This document shows, in pieces, positions 8,461-16,691 of a stretch of 64,000 nucleotides of DNA; positions within the stretch are counted from its first letter, which is position 1, and each line of letters opens with the position of its first letter. This DNA comes from Mycolicibacillus parakoreensis (GTDB lineage Bacteria; Actinomycetota; Actinomycetes; Mycobacteriales; Mycobacteriaceae): positions 1,984,001 through 2,048,000 of the forward strand of contig NZ_CP092365.1 in the NCBI RefSeq assembly GCF_022370835.2. Direction: 5' to 3'. Made by a program: the position numbers and the translations under genes. The notes under the pieces were generated by a model. It was not told where the DNA came from, made no database searches, and saw only the letters and a list, made by a program, of their open reading frames with translations.

Positions 8461-11400
8461 GTGTCAAAACGTCGCAGGACGCCGGCAAGGCGTTACCGCA
8501 TCGACGTTTTCGGCCCGTTGGGTGCGCTGGTCACCCGCTGGCCGTGGGTGGTGATCGTCGGCTGGCTCGTTTTGGCGGCCGCGCTGCCCGCGGCGTTTCC
8601 GTCGCTGTCGGAGCTGGCCCGCAAGGATCCGGCCGCACTGCTGCCCGCCGACGCCCCCAGCTCGGTCTCGGCCCGGAAGATGAACGAGGCGTTCCACGAG
8701 TCGGCCACCGGCAACACGCTGGTGCTGGTGCTCACCGACCGCGACGGGCTCACCGCCGAGGACGAGGACGTCTACCGCCGGCTGGTCGACCGCCTCGCCG
8801 ATGACCTCAGCGACGTGGTGCAGGTGCGCGATTTTGTGAGCACCCCCGCGCTGCGGCCCGCGCTGAGCAGCCAGGACGGCAAGGCCTGGCTGCTGCCGGT
8901 GGAGTTGGTCGGTGAGCTGGGCTCGCCGCGCTCCTACACCGCCACCACCCGGGTGACCCGCATCGCCGAGACCACCGTGGAGGGGTCGGCGCTGCACGTG
9001 GACATCACCGGTCCGGCGGCCACCGTGCGCGACGTCGGCGCGGTGGGTGCGCTCGACCAGCGGCGCATCGAGGTGGCGATGGCGGTGCTGCTGCTGGTGA
9101 TCCTGCTGGTGATCTACCGCAATCCGGTCACCATGCTGGTGCCGCTGGCGACGATCGGGGTGGCGCTGGCCACCGCCCAGGGCGTGATCGCCGGGCTCGG
9201 TCTGCGCGGTCTGAGCATCACCGCCCACACCGTCGCGCTGGTGACGGCGCTGGTCGCCGGGGCCGGCACCGACTACGCGGTGTTTCTGATCAGCCGGTTC
9301 CACGATTTCCGGCGCGGCCGGCACGGCCCCGACGTCGCGGTGCGGCAGGCGCTGGGCGGGATCGGCAAGGTGATCGCCGCGTCGGCGGCGACCGTGGCGA
9401 TCACGTTCTTCGCGATGGGGTTCACCCGGCTGGCGGTGGTGTCGGCCACCGGGGTGGCGTTGGCGGTCGCGGTCACGGTGTGCTTCGCCGCCGCGGTGAC
9501 GTTTCTGCCCGCGCTGCTGGTGGTGATGGGCCGGCGCGGTCTGGTCGCGCCCCGCCGGGCGGTCACCGGGGGGCTGTGGCGGCGCTCCGGGGCCCGCATC
9601 GTGCGCCGGCCCGGCCGGTACCTGGCCGCGAGCCTGGTGGTGCTGATCGCCCTGGCCGGGCTGGCCAGCATGGTGCGCTACAACTACGACAGCCGCACCG
9701 CGCTGCCGGCGTCGGCGCCGAGTGTGCACGGCACCGACGTCATCGACCGGCATTTCCCGGCCAACAGCATCACCCCGGAGTTCATCTTGATCTCCTCGCC
9801 CCGGGATCTGCGCACCCCCCGGGCGTTGTCCGATCTCGAACAGCTCGCCCGGCGGGTCAGCCAGCTGCCCGACGTGGAGGCGGTGCGCGGCATCACCCGG
9901 CCCACCGGCAAACCCCTCGAACAGGCGCGGCTGTCGTTTCAAGCCGGCGCGGTCGGCGACAACCTACACGACGCCGCCAGCACCATCAACGACCACGCCG
10001 ACGACCTGCAGCAGCTGGCCACCGCCGCCGACCTCATCGCCGACGCGTTGGCCACCTTGAACACCCAGGCCGACGAGACGATCCCGGCCGTGCGGGATCT
10101 GGTCGAGGCCCTGGCCTATCTGCGCGGCAGCTGGCAGCAGGCCGGCGACGCGCTGGAGACCGGGGTGGACAACGCCGCCGACGCCACCGACGCCGCGGCC
10201 GCCGAATCCGACGACGTGGTCATGCTGCTGACGTTGATGCGGGCCGCCGGCGAGACCGTCGAGCAGAACCTCGACGGCACCCCGCAGGATTTCCGCTGGA
10301 TGGATTCGGTGCTCGACGGGCTCAACACCAGCACCATCTGCTCCGAGGAGCCCTCGTGTGCGCGGGTGCGGGACTGGCTGGCGCGGCTGGTGACCGCCCG
10401 CGACGAGGGCCGGCTGGACAACGCCGCCGATGCCGGCCGGCGGCTGCGCGACACCCCCGAGGGCCAGCGCCTGGAATCGGCGGTGGACAACCTGCGCGAC
10501 ACCCTCGACGAGACCGGCGACGCGCTGGAGACCACCGGGCTGGCCACCGAGGAGGGCACCGACGACGACCTGGAGGCGATCCGCCGAAGCACCGACCTGC
10601 TGTCGGTGGCCAGCCGGCAGGTGGCCCTCGGGGTGCGCATGCTCGTCGACCAGGTCACCGCGATGGGCCTGGACCTCGCCGACGTCTCGGCGTTCCTGCA
10701 GGGCATCAAGAGCGAAGCCTCCGCCCCGTCGATGTCCGGTTTCTACATCCCCGCGCAGTACCTGGCCGAGAAGGACTTCCAGCAGGCCGCGCAGTTCTAC
10801 GTCTCCCCCGACGGACACACCGTGCGCTACGCGGTGCAGACCGGTCTCAACCCGTTCAGCACCGCCGCGATGGACCAGGTCGACACGATCTTGGCCACCG
10901 CCCACGACGCCCAGCCGAACACCACCCTCGCCGATGCCGACGTGTCGATGAACCGGGGGTCGGTGACGTTGCGCGACATCCGCGACTACTACACCCACGA
11001 CCTGCGGTTCATCATCGTGGTGACGATCGCGGTGGTGCTGGTGATCCTCAGCCTGCTGCTGCGGGCGATCGTGGCGCCGCTGTACCTGGTCGCCTCGGTG
11101 GTGCTGTCCTACCTGGCGGCGCTGGGCGTCGGGGTGCTGGTCTTCCAGTATCTGCTCGGCCAGCCGCTGTACTGGGCGCTGCCCGGCCTGGCGTTCATCA
11201 TCCTGGTGGCGGTCGGGGCCGACTACAACCTGCTGCTGTTCGCCCGGCTGCGCGAGGAGTCCGGGCGCGGGGTGCGCACCGGGGTGCTGCGCACCGTGGC
11301 CGCGACCGGCGGGGTGATCACCGCGGCCGGGGTGATCTTCGCGGCGTCGATGTTCGGGATGCTGGCCGCCAGCCTCACCACCCTGGTGCAGACCGGATTC

Positions 11401-11529
11401 GTCATCGGGGTGGGGCTGCTGTTGGACACGTTCGTGGTGCGCACCCTGACCGTGCCGGCGCTCGCCGCGCTGCTCGGCCGCACCAGTTGGTGGCCGTCAC
11501 GACCGCGTCGAGGGGCACCGATGGGCTAA
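8461..11529 (+). CDS. MmpL-family RND transporter
   Basis: 1022-residue RND transporter; MmpL proteins move lipids or siderophores across the mycobacterial inner membrane using proton flow. Topology: helix 1 (WPWVVIVGWLVLAAALPAAF), first periplasmic loop, helices 2-6 at about residues 200-365 with the GTDY pair (VAGAGTDYAVFLISRF), a long second loop (about 420-840) with Asp/Ala-rich coiled-coil stretches, then helices 7-12 with a second AspTyr pair (VAVGADYNLLLFARL). Those Asp-Tyr pairs are the proton-relay residues of the family. Substrate cannot be inferred. No mmpS is adjacent; instead a secreted protein follows 38 bp downstream. I know of no counterpart at this position in M. tuberculosis. 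Confidence 0.92.
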   Translation: MSKRRRTPARRYRIDVFGPLGALVTRWPWVVIVGWLVLAAALPAAFPSLSELARKDPAALLPADAPSSVSARKMNEAFHESATGNTLVLVLTDRDGLTAEDEDVYRRLVDRLADDLSDVVQVRDFVSTPALRPALSSQDGKAWLLPVELVGELGSPRSYTATTRVTRIAETTVEGSALHVDITGPAATVRDVGAVGALDQRRIEVAMAVLLLVILLVIYRNPVTMLVPLATIGVALATAQGVIAGLGLRGLSITAHTVALVTALVAGAGTDYAVFLISRFHDFRRGRHGPDVAVRQALGGIGKVIAASAATVAITFFAMGFTRLAVVSATGVALAVAVTVCFAAAVTFLPALLVVMGRRGLVAPRRAVTGGLWRRSGARIVRRPGRYLAASLVVLIALAGLASMVRYNYDSRTALPASAPSVHGTDVIDRHFPANSITPEFILISSPRDLRTPRALSDLEQLARRVSQLPDVEAVRGITRPTGKPLEQARLSFQAGAVGDNLHDAASTINDHADDLQQLATAADLIADALATLNTQADETIPAVRDLVEALAYLRGSWQQAGDALETGVDNAADATDAAAAESDDVVMLLTLMRAAGETVEQNLDGTPQDFRWMDSVLDGLNTSTICSEEPSCARVRDWLARLVTARDEGRLDNAADAGRRLRDTPEGQRLESAVDNLRDTLDETGDALETTGLATEEGTDDDLEAIRRSTDLLSVASRQVALGVRMLVDQVTAMGLDLADVSAFLQGIKSEASAPSMSGFYIPAQYLAEKDFQQAAQFYVSPDGHTVRYAVQTGLNPFSTAAMDQVDTILATAHDAQPNTTLADADVSMNRGSVTLRDIRDYYTHDLRFIIVVTIAVVLVILSLLLRAIVAPLYLVASVVLSYLAALGVGVLVFQYLLGQPLYWALPGLAFIILVAVGADYNLLLFARLREESGRGVRTGVLRTVAATGGVITAAGVIFAASMFGMLAASLTTLVQTGFVIGVGLLLDTFVVRTLTVPALAALLGRTSWWPSRPRRGAPMG

Positions 11530-11531
11530 TA
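11526..11531 (+). promoter_or_regulatory. candidate -10 box (TAATAT) overlapping the mmpL stop
   Basis: TAATAT includes the TAA stop of mmpL and would start a transcript with a leader of about 30 nt for the secreted protein at 11568. It may supplement read-through from mmpL. Confidence 0.35.
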
Positions 11532-11567
11532 TGGGGCCTGCTTTCCCCCTCCGACGGCCCGAAAGGC

Positions 11568-12344
11568 ATGACCGCGATGGCCCATCCCCTGTTCCGTCGG
11601 TGGTTGACCAATGCGGTGGCACTGCTCGCCGCGGTGGCGCTGACCGTGCTGCTCGCCGGCAACATGGCCGGCTCCGGGGTCGACAGCCTCGCGGCCCCCG
11701 CGGCCGACGACCCTGCGGCGGCCGCCGAGCCGGCCGTGGCCCTCACCGCCGAGGGCGACCTGCTCGACCGGTGGCGCGAGGTGCTGCGCAACCCCGGGGC
11801 GAAGTCCGGGATCGCCGCGGTCAGCGGGCTGCGCAAGCCGATCCTGCCCAGCGGCAGCACCGACGGGCTGCACAGCCTGGTGCAGATCGTGGTGCCGCAG
11901 CTGCTGCCCGAGGGCTACAGCGACACCCGCCGCTACGCCGTCACCACCGCCTTGGACCTGCTGTTCACCCCGTTGAGCAACATCGTCGCCGGGGGCCGCT
12001 GGGGCGCCTACATCAGCCCGCTGGTGGCGTTGGGCAACACCGCCGCGGCGGTCGTGGGCGATCTCAGCGGGGAGAGCCCCGACATGACGGCCGCGGCCTG
12101 GGATCTGGCCCACCTGCCGACCAACCTGTTCGGCGCCTACCGCAACGGCGCCGACCTCAACCTGGCGCCGCTGGCCCGGATGTTCACCAACGCGGGCATG
12201 CTGCCGGAGGAGTTCGACGCCAGTTCACTGCACATCGGGTTCGGCGGACACTCCAGCAAGACCCCGGGGCTGCGGGGCCACCTTCCGCGGGTGGGGGCGC
12301 TGAGCCAGGTGCTGCGCCACGTCACCCTGGGACTGCCGCTCTAA
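11568..12344 (+). CDS. secreted protein resembling the GjpA/PE-PPE-associated C-terminal type
   Basis: 258 residues from ATG 11568 (GAAAGG just upstream). A signal sequence is clear: RRWLTN, then a hydrophobic run (AVALLAAVALTVLLAG), then an Ala-rich linker. The mature part has segments such as DLAHLPTNLFGAYRNGADLNL and MLPEEFDASSLHIGFGGHSS that resemble, from memory, mycobacterial proteins annotated outer membrane porin GjpA. That name rests on little evidence and I treat it only as a family hint. It follows mmpL by 38 bp in the same direction, so it may be an extracytoplasmic partner of that transporter; this is inference. Confidence 0.65.
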   Translation: MTAMAHPLFRRWLTNAVALLAAVALTVLLAGNMAGSGVDSLAAPAADDPAAAAEPAVALTAEGDLLDRWREVLRNPGAKSGIAAVSGLRKPILPSGSTDGLHSLVQIVVPQLLPEGYSDTRRYAVTTALDLLFTPLSNIVAGGRWGAYISPLVALGNTAAAVVGDLSGESPDMTAAAWDLAHLPTNLFGAYRNGADLNLAPLARMFTNAGMLPEEFDASSLHIGFGGHSSKTPGLRGHLPRVGALSQVLRHVTLGLPL

Positions 12345-12387
12345 GCGCGGTCGACGCCGGCCGGGACCGGCGGACCCCTTATTCATT

Positions 12388-12422
12388 CATATATTGCGAT
12401 ATGTTTATCCACGGGGTAGTCT
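12388..12422 (+). promoter_or_regulatory. promoter with inverted repeat over the -35, for the His-rich protein
   Basis: -35 TTGCGA (12394-12399), a 17-nt spacer, -10 TAGTCT (12417-12422), then 6 nt to ATG 12429 (leaderless). The -35 sits inside an inverted repeat CATAT-N6-ATATG (12388-12403) in an unusually AT-rich patch, as expected for a repressor site, possibly of the ArsR/SmtB metal-sensor kind. The regulator is not in the window. Confidence 0.5.
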
Positions 12423-12428
12423 TCGGGC

Positions 12429-12581
12429 ATGACTGCGACCGAACACCGCACCCACCGCCATCCCGAGCACACCCACGGCCCCGGCTGCGGGCATGAGGCG
12501 ATCCCGCACGGCGATCACGTCGACTACCTGCACGACGGGCACCGACACGCCGCCCACGGCGACCATTACGACGAACACTGA
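12429..12581 (+). CDS. 50-residue histidine-rich probable metal-binding protein
   Basis: 14 of 50 residues are His and there is one Cys: HRTHRHPEHTHGPGCGHEA, then PHGDHVDYLHDGHRHAAHG and a DHYDEH end. I recall similar short HGPGCGH...PHGDHVDY proteins across actinobacteria, some mislabelled as zinc transporter parts; no membrane segment is present here. It probably binds Zn, Ni, Co or Cu in the cytoplasm as a buffer or chaperone. It has its own leaderless promoter with an inverted repeat over the -35, consistent with metal-responsive repression. Too short for standard gene calling limits but very likely real. Confidence 0.75.
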   Translation: MTATEHRTHRHPEHTHGPGCGHEAIPHGDHVDYLHDGHRHAAHGDHYDEH

Positions 12582-12613
12582 CCGCTGCCGCCGGCCCCCG
12601 GTAGGGTCGGGCC

Positions 12614-13801
12614 ATGGGATCGTCCGTCTCCGGTGATCGGTTGGCCGACTACTCATTTGACGCGCTGACCCCGGCCCGGCTGCGGGACCGCAACACCGTC
12701 AAATGGAACCGGTTCGACCCCGACGTGCTGGCGCTGTGGGTGGCCGAGATGGACTACCCGACCGCGCCGCCGGTGCTCGAGGCGATCCGGGCCGCGGTGC
12801 AGCGCGAAGAGTTCGGCTACCCGCGTTTCGGGCATGACGCGCTGCCGCTGGCGACCGCCGACTGGTGTGCGCACCGCTACGGCTGGACCGTGGACCCCGA
12901 GGCGGTGGCCGTCGTCGCCGACGTGCTCAAGGGGGTGGAGCTGGCGATCGCCTTCCTGACCCGGTCGCAGAGCCCGGTGGTGTTGCCGGTGCCGGCCTAC
13001 ATGCCGTTCTTCGACGTGCTGCAGGTGGCCGGACGCACCCGCGTCGAGGTGCCGATGGTGCGCGACGCCGCCGGGCGCTACGAGCTGGATCTCGACGCGG
13101 TCGCCGCGGCCTTCGCCGCCGGGGCCGGCTCGATCATCCTGTGCAACCCGTTCAACCCGCTGGGCACGGTGTTCACCGCCGCGGAGCTGGCGGCGGTGGT
13201 CGACCTCGCCGCCGCCCACGGCGCGCGCGTCATCGCCGACGAGATCCACGCCCCGCTGGTCTACGACGGCCGTCATGTGCCGGCGGCGTCGGTGTCGGCG
13301 GCCGCCGCCGAGACCGTGGTGAGCGTGATGTCGGCGTCCAAGGCGTGGAATCTGCCGGGCCTCAAATGCGCCCAGCTGATCCTGTCGAACCCCGCCGACG
13401 TCGCGGTGTGGCACCGGCTGAACTGGCTGAACTGGATGGGCGCCTCCACCGTCGGCATCGCGGCCAACCTCGCCGCCTACCGCCACGGCGGGCCGTGGCT
13501 GGACGCGGTGCTGGGCTATCTGCGCACCAACCGCGACCGGGTCGCCGACACGCTGCCCGCACGGGTGCCGGGACTGCAGGCGACCCGACCGGAGGGCACC
13601 TATCTGGCGTGGCTGGATCTGCGCGCGCTGGATCTGCCCGAGGAGCCCGCCGGCTACCTGCTGCGCCGCGCCCGGGTGGCGCTGAACCCCGGCGTCCCGT
13701 TCGGCGCGGGCCACGGCTGTGCCCGACTCAACTTCGCCACCACCCGGGCGATCCTGGACCGGGCGATCGAGGCGATCGCTGCGGCGCTGAGCACCCGGTA
13801 G
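12614..13801 (+). CDS. PatB/MalY-type PLP-dependent C-S beta-lyase/aminotransferase
   Basis: 395-residue fold-type I PLP enzyme of the MalY/PatB branch (cystathionine beta-lyase-like). Visible: the N-terminal signature NTVKWNRFDPDVLALWVAEMDYPT, which is strongly MalY-specific, NPFNPLGTVF, ADEIHAPLVYDG (PLP-pyridine Asp), and the Schiff-base lysine Lys243 in SASKAWNLPGLKCAQ. The expected reaction is cleavage of cystathionine or other cysteine S-conjugates to a thiol, pyruvate and ammonia; the true substrate is not certain. M. tuberculosis has a related protein elsewhere (Rv2294, from memory). TAGGGT lies 6 nt before ATG 12614, indicating a leaderless mRNA. Confidence 0.88.
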   Translation: MGSSVSGDRLADYSFDALTPARLRDRNTVKWNRFDPDVLALWVAEMDYPTAPPVLEAIRAAVQREEFGYPRFGHDALPLATADWCAHRYGWTVDPEAVAVVADVLKGVELAIAFLTRSQSPVVLPVPAYMPFFDVLQVAGRTRVEVPMVRDAAGRYELDLDAVAAAFAAGAGSIILCNPFNPLGTVFTAAELAAVVDLAAAHGARVIADEIHAPLVYDGRHVPAASVSAAAAETVVSVMSASKAWNLPGLKCAQLILSNPADVAVWHRLNWLNWMGASTVGIAANLAAYRHGGPWLDAVLGYLRTNRDRVADTLPARVPGLQATRPEGTYLAWLDLRALDLPEEPAGYLLRRARVALNPGVPFGAGHGCARLNFATTRAILDRAIEAIAAALSTR

Positions 13802-13807
13802 CGCGCC

Positions 13808-14173
13808 TCAGCCGTCCCGGCGCCGCGGCGGCCCGGCGGCGGTCATCGCGGCGAACGTCACCAGCAACGTCGCCGCCGGCACGGTGTTGAGCACCCGGTC
13901 TTTGACCCGCACGTGGGCGGCGACCGCGAGCACGAAGTACAGCGTCAACGCCGCGGTGGTCAGCCGGCCCAGCCGGGGCAACCGCGACGCCGACGCCAAC
14001 CCGAGTGCGGAGGCCACCTTCACCGCCGGCAGCACCGGGCGCACCTGCGCGGGCACCCCCAGCGTGTCGAGGGACTCGGCGATGTAGGGCACCGGGATCG
14101 CGCAGGCGACGGCGTCGCCGGCCTGCAGCACCGCCAAACCCCGGTAGGTCTTCGAAGAGGTGAGCACGCTCAT
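13808..14173 (-). CDS. DoxX-like small membrane protein
   Basis: 121 residues with several hydrophobic segments (KVASALGLASASRL region, LTTAALTLYFVLAVAAHV, VPAATLLVTFAAMTAAG) and the AxKVxSALGL pattern of DoxX-like proteins. Members sit in redox or thiol-related membrane modules in some bacteria, but no function is established for this one. It lies 9 bp downstream of the stomatin gene on the same strand and is probably co-transcribed. It converges with the MalY-type gene, leaving only 6 bases between the stop codons. Confidence 0.72.
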   Translation of the reverse strand: MSVLTSSKTYRGLAVLQAGDAVACAIPVPYIAESLDTLGVPAQVRPVLPAVKVASALGLASASRLPRLGRLTTAALTLYFVLAVAAHVRVKDRVLNTVPAATLLVTFAAMTAAGPPRRRDG

Positions 14174-14182
14174 GGCCCGATC

Positions 14183-15334
14183 CTAATCCGCATCCGGCGA
14201 CCGACCGGACTGCAGCTGCTGCGGTCCGGGCACGCTGCCCTCCACCGGGGTGCGGGCGTCGGCCTCGGCCTTGGCGACCGCCTCGGCGATCGCCGGGTCG
14301 GTGCGGGTGTGGAACCAGTCGGCGACCTCCTCGGAGTCGTCCTCGGGTTTGGGCAGATCCTCCTCCACCGGCGACGGCTCGTAGCGGAACACCCCGTCCT
14401 CGCCGGGGGCGCCGAGCAGCTTGGTGAAGCCTTGCAGCGCGCTGCCGAAGTCGCTGGGGATCACCCACATCTTGTTGGCCTCCCCCTTGGCCATCTCCGG
14501 CAGCACCTGCAGGTACTGGTAGGCCAGCATCTCCGGGGTGGGGCGGCCGGCCTTGATCGCCGCGAACGTCTTCTCGATCGCCTTGGCCTGCCCCTGCGCC
14601 TGCAGATAGGCCGCGGCCCGCTCCCCCTGGGCGCGCAGCATCCGCGACTGCCGGTCGGCCTCGGCGGACAGGATCGCGGCCTGCTTGGCCCCCTCGGCCT
14701 CCAGGATCTGGGACTGCTTTTGGCCCTCGGCCTGTTTGATCGCCGACTCGCGCTGGCCCTCGGCGGTCAGGATCATCGCCCGCTTCTCCCGGTCGGCCTT
14801 CATCTGCTTCTCCATCGAGGCCTGGATCGACGGCGGCGGGTCGATGCTGCGCAGCTCCACCCGGGCCACCCGCAGCCCCCAGCGGCCGGTGGCCTCGTCG
14901 AGCACCCCGCGCAGCTGGCGGTTGATCTGGTCACGGGAGGTGAACGTCTCCTCCAGCGTCATACCGCCGACCACGTTGCGCAGCGTGGTGGTGGTCAGCT
15001 GCTCCACCCCGACGATGTAGTTGCTGATCTCATAGACCGCCGCCTGCGGGTTGGTGACCTGGAAGTAGACGACCGTGTCGATCGCCAGGGTCAGGTTGTC
15101 CTCGGTGATCACCGGTTGCGGGGGGAACGACACCACCCGTTCGCGCAGGTCCACCCGGGCCCGGATGCGGTCGATGAACGGCATCAGCAGGGTCAGCTGC
15201 CCGCTGACGGTGCGGCTGTAGCGGCCGAGCCGTTCGATCACCGCGGCCTCGGCCTGCGGGATCAGCGCCACCGATTTGACCACCACGATGATCGCGAAAC
15301 CGACCAGGATCGCCAGGACCACCAGACCCGCCAT
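14183..15334 (-). CDS. stomatin/prohibitin (SPFH) family membrane protein, QmcA-like
   Basis: 383 residues: one N-terminal membrane helix (VVLAILVGFAIIVVVKSVALI), then the SPFH domain (AAVIERLGRYSRTVSGQLTL onwards), then a coiled coil of EAEGAKQAAILSAEADRQ-type repeats at about residues 200-260, and an acidic C-terminal tail. Such proteins form membrane microdomain scaffolds and bind proteases. The gene follows nfeD by 45 bp, the standard SPFH-NfeD pairing. Equivalent to Rv1488 in M. tuberculosis order (from memory). Confidence 0.92.
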   Translation of the reverse strand: MAGLVVLAILVGFAIIVVVKSVALIPQAEAAVIERLGRYSRTVSGQLTLLMPFIDRIRARVDLRERVVSFPPQPVITEDNLTLAIDTVVYFQVTNPQAAVYEISNYIVGVEQLTTTTLRNVVGGMTLEETFTSRDQINRQLRGVLDEATGRWGLRVARVELRSIDPPPSIQASMEKQMKADREKRAMILTAEGQRESAIKQAEGQKQSQILEAEGAKQAAILSAEADRQSRMLRAQGERAAAYLQAQGQAKAIEKTFAAIKAGRPTPEMLAYQYLQVLPEMAKGEANKMWVIPSDFGSALQGFTKLLGAPGEDGVFRYEPSPVEEDLPKPEDDSEEVADWFHTRTDPAIAEAVAKAEADARTPVEGSVPGPQQLQSGRSPDAD

Positions 15335-15379
15335 TGTGTCCTCCTCTTGCCGGCCGGGGCGGGCGCCCCGGGTGGGGGT

Positions 15380-15811
15380 TTACGTCTGCCAGACCACCGC
15401 GGTGGCCCCGTCGATCGCCATCACCGTCACCCGGTCACCGGGGGCGTAGACGTCGCCGTCGTTGAGGGGGCGGGCACTCCAGACCTGCCCGTCGAGCAGC
15501 ACCCGCCCGCCGCGGCCGGCCACCTGCTCGACCACCTCGGCGTCCCGGCCGGTCAGCGCCTCGATGCCGGTGCGCGGTGCGGTGTCGCGGGCCAACCGGC
15601 GGCGCAACGCGGGGCGCACCCCGATCAGCAGCAACACCGACACCACCAGGAAGACCACGCCGTCGGCCCAGACCGGCCAGCCCAGCAGCGCACTGGACCC
15701 GGCGGCCGCCAGGGCGCCCCCGCCGAGCATCAACAAGAACATGTCCCCGGTGAGGGCCTCGGCGCCGGCCAACACCAGCGCGCCGAGCAACCAGAGCAGG
15801 GCCGGGGGCAT
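15380..15811 (-). CDS. NfeD-like membrane protein
   Basis: 143 residues: two to three membrane helices (LLWLLGALVLAGAEALTG, AALLGW and GVVFLVVSVLLLIGV regions), then a C-terminal OB-fold (GRGGRVLLDGQVWSARPLN, DRVTVMAIDGATAVV). NfeD-type proteins act with stomatins in membrane organisation; the downstream gene is that stomatin. A TAGTGT hexamer (15818-15823 on the complement) stands 6 nt before ATG 15811, pointing to a leaderless transcript for the nfeD-stomatin operon. Confidence 0.88.
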   Translation of the reverse strand: MPPALLWLLGALVLAGAEALTGDMFLLMLGGGALAAAGSSALLGWPVWADGVVFLVVSVLLLIGVRPALRRRLARDTAPRTGIEALTGRDAEVVEQVAGRGGRVLLDGQVWSARPLNDGDVYAPGDRVTVMAIDGATAVVWQT

Positions 15812-15817
15812 GACCCC

Positions 15818-15860
15818 ACACTATCGTGCCGGCGGCGGGCACGGAGCCACCAATTACACT
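15818..15860. promoter_or_regulatory. divergent leaderless promoters, nfeD and the Rv1486c-like gene
   Basis: Minus-strand -10 TAGTGT (15818-15823) serves nfeD; plus-strand -10 TACACT (15855-15860) lies 9 nt before ATG 15870. The two -10 hexamers are only 31 bp apart, so the promoters must compete or be co-regulated. Confidence 0.5.
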
Positions 15861-15869
15861 GCGGTCATC

Positions 15870-16691
15870 ATGTGGTGTGTGAGCGGATCGCTGGCGCTGT
15901 GGGCGAACGCCTGGCTCGCCGGGCGGGCCGCCCCCGACGACGTGCTCGACGCGTTATCGGCCTGGGCGCCACGGCATTCGCTGGCCGTTCACGACGCGGT
16001 GAGCGCCGGCCGCGCCGGCCTGGGGCTGCCCGACGGACAGGCCGGCGGCCCGATGGCGGTGCTGGCGACGATCCGGCGCGCGGCGAGCGCACCGGGCGCC
16101 CACGTGGGGCTGCTCGCCCCGATCCCCGGCGACGTGCGCGGGCTGCCCGCCGGCACCGCGTTCGCCCGCCAGGCCCTCGACGCCGGTGAGGCGGTCACGG
16201 TCAGCACCGGCGACACCCTGATCGGACTGGTCCCCGAGGCGTCCGGGCCGCCGGGCGGCGGCGAGGACCCCGAAGTGCGCTGGACGGTCCACGTCCTGTC
16301 GGCACCGCCGGTCAGCGAGCACCCTGCCTTGGGGGCCGCCGAGTACGCGTTGCGGGACGCGGTGCGCACCGCCGCCGACACCCTCGGCGGCATGATCGCC
16401 GCAGCGCCGGACACCGACGCCGACCCCCGCGCGCTGGTCGAGGATCTGCTCGACGACGTCCGCGCCCATCGTCTGCCCGGGCACTGCCCGGCCCGGGCCC
16501 TGCGGGTGCTCGAGCAGGCCGACCGGGTCGAGGCGATCCGGCTGGTCGGCGCCGAACTCGCGCCCAGCGGCACCCAGTCGTTCTCCCAGGCGCGCATCAC
16601 CGACGACACGCTGCGCGAGCTGGCCGCCGGGGCGCGGACCGCCCGGCTGGCCGCGGTGGCCGCGATCCTCGCCTCGGCCCGCTCGGGTTAG
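15870..16691 (+). CDS. conserved mycobacterial hypothetical protein (Rv1486c-like)
   Basis: 273 residues, soluble and Ala-rich, without a signal peptide or a recognised catalytic motif. The start [17 protein letters not shown], the middle [15 protein letters not shown] and the closing [21 protein letters not shown] look like a conserved globular protein with a helical C-terminus. Position between nfeD and ferrochelatase matches Rv1486c of M. tuberculosis (from memory). Its 3' end overlaps the ferrochelatase 3' end by 4 bp on the opposite strand. Function unknown. Confidence 0.75.
   Translation: MWCVSGSLALWANAWLAGRAAPDDVLDALSAWAPRHSLAVHDAVSAGRAGLGLPDGQAGGPMAVLATIRRAASAPGAHVGLLAPIPGDVRGLPAGTAFARQALDAGEAVTVSTGDTLIGLVPEASGPPGGGEDPEVRWTVHVLSAPPVSEHPALGAAEYALRDAVRTAADTLGGMIAAAPDTDADPRALVEDLLDDVRAHRLPGHCPARALRVLEQADRVEAIRLVGAELAPSGTQSFSQARITDDTLRELAAGARTARLAAVAAILASARSG

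Noticed and set aside
12356..12371. Small hairpin after the secreted protein (GCCGG-N6-CCGGC)
   Set aside because: Only 5 pairs in very GC-rich sequence; too weak to call as a terminator.
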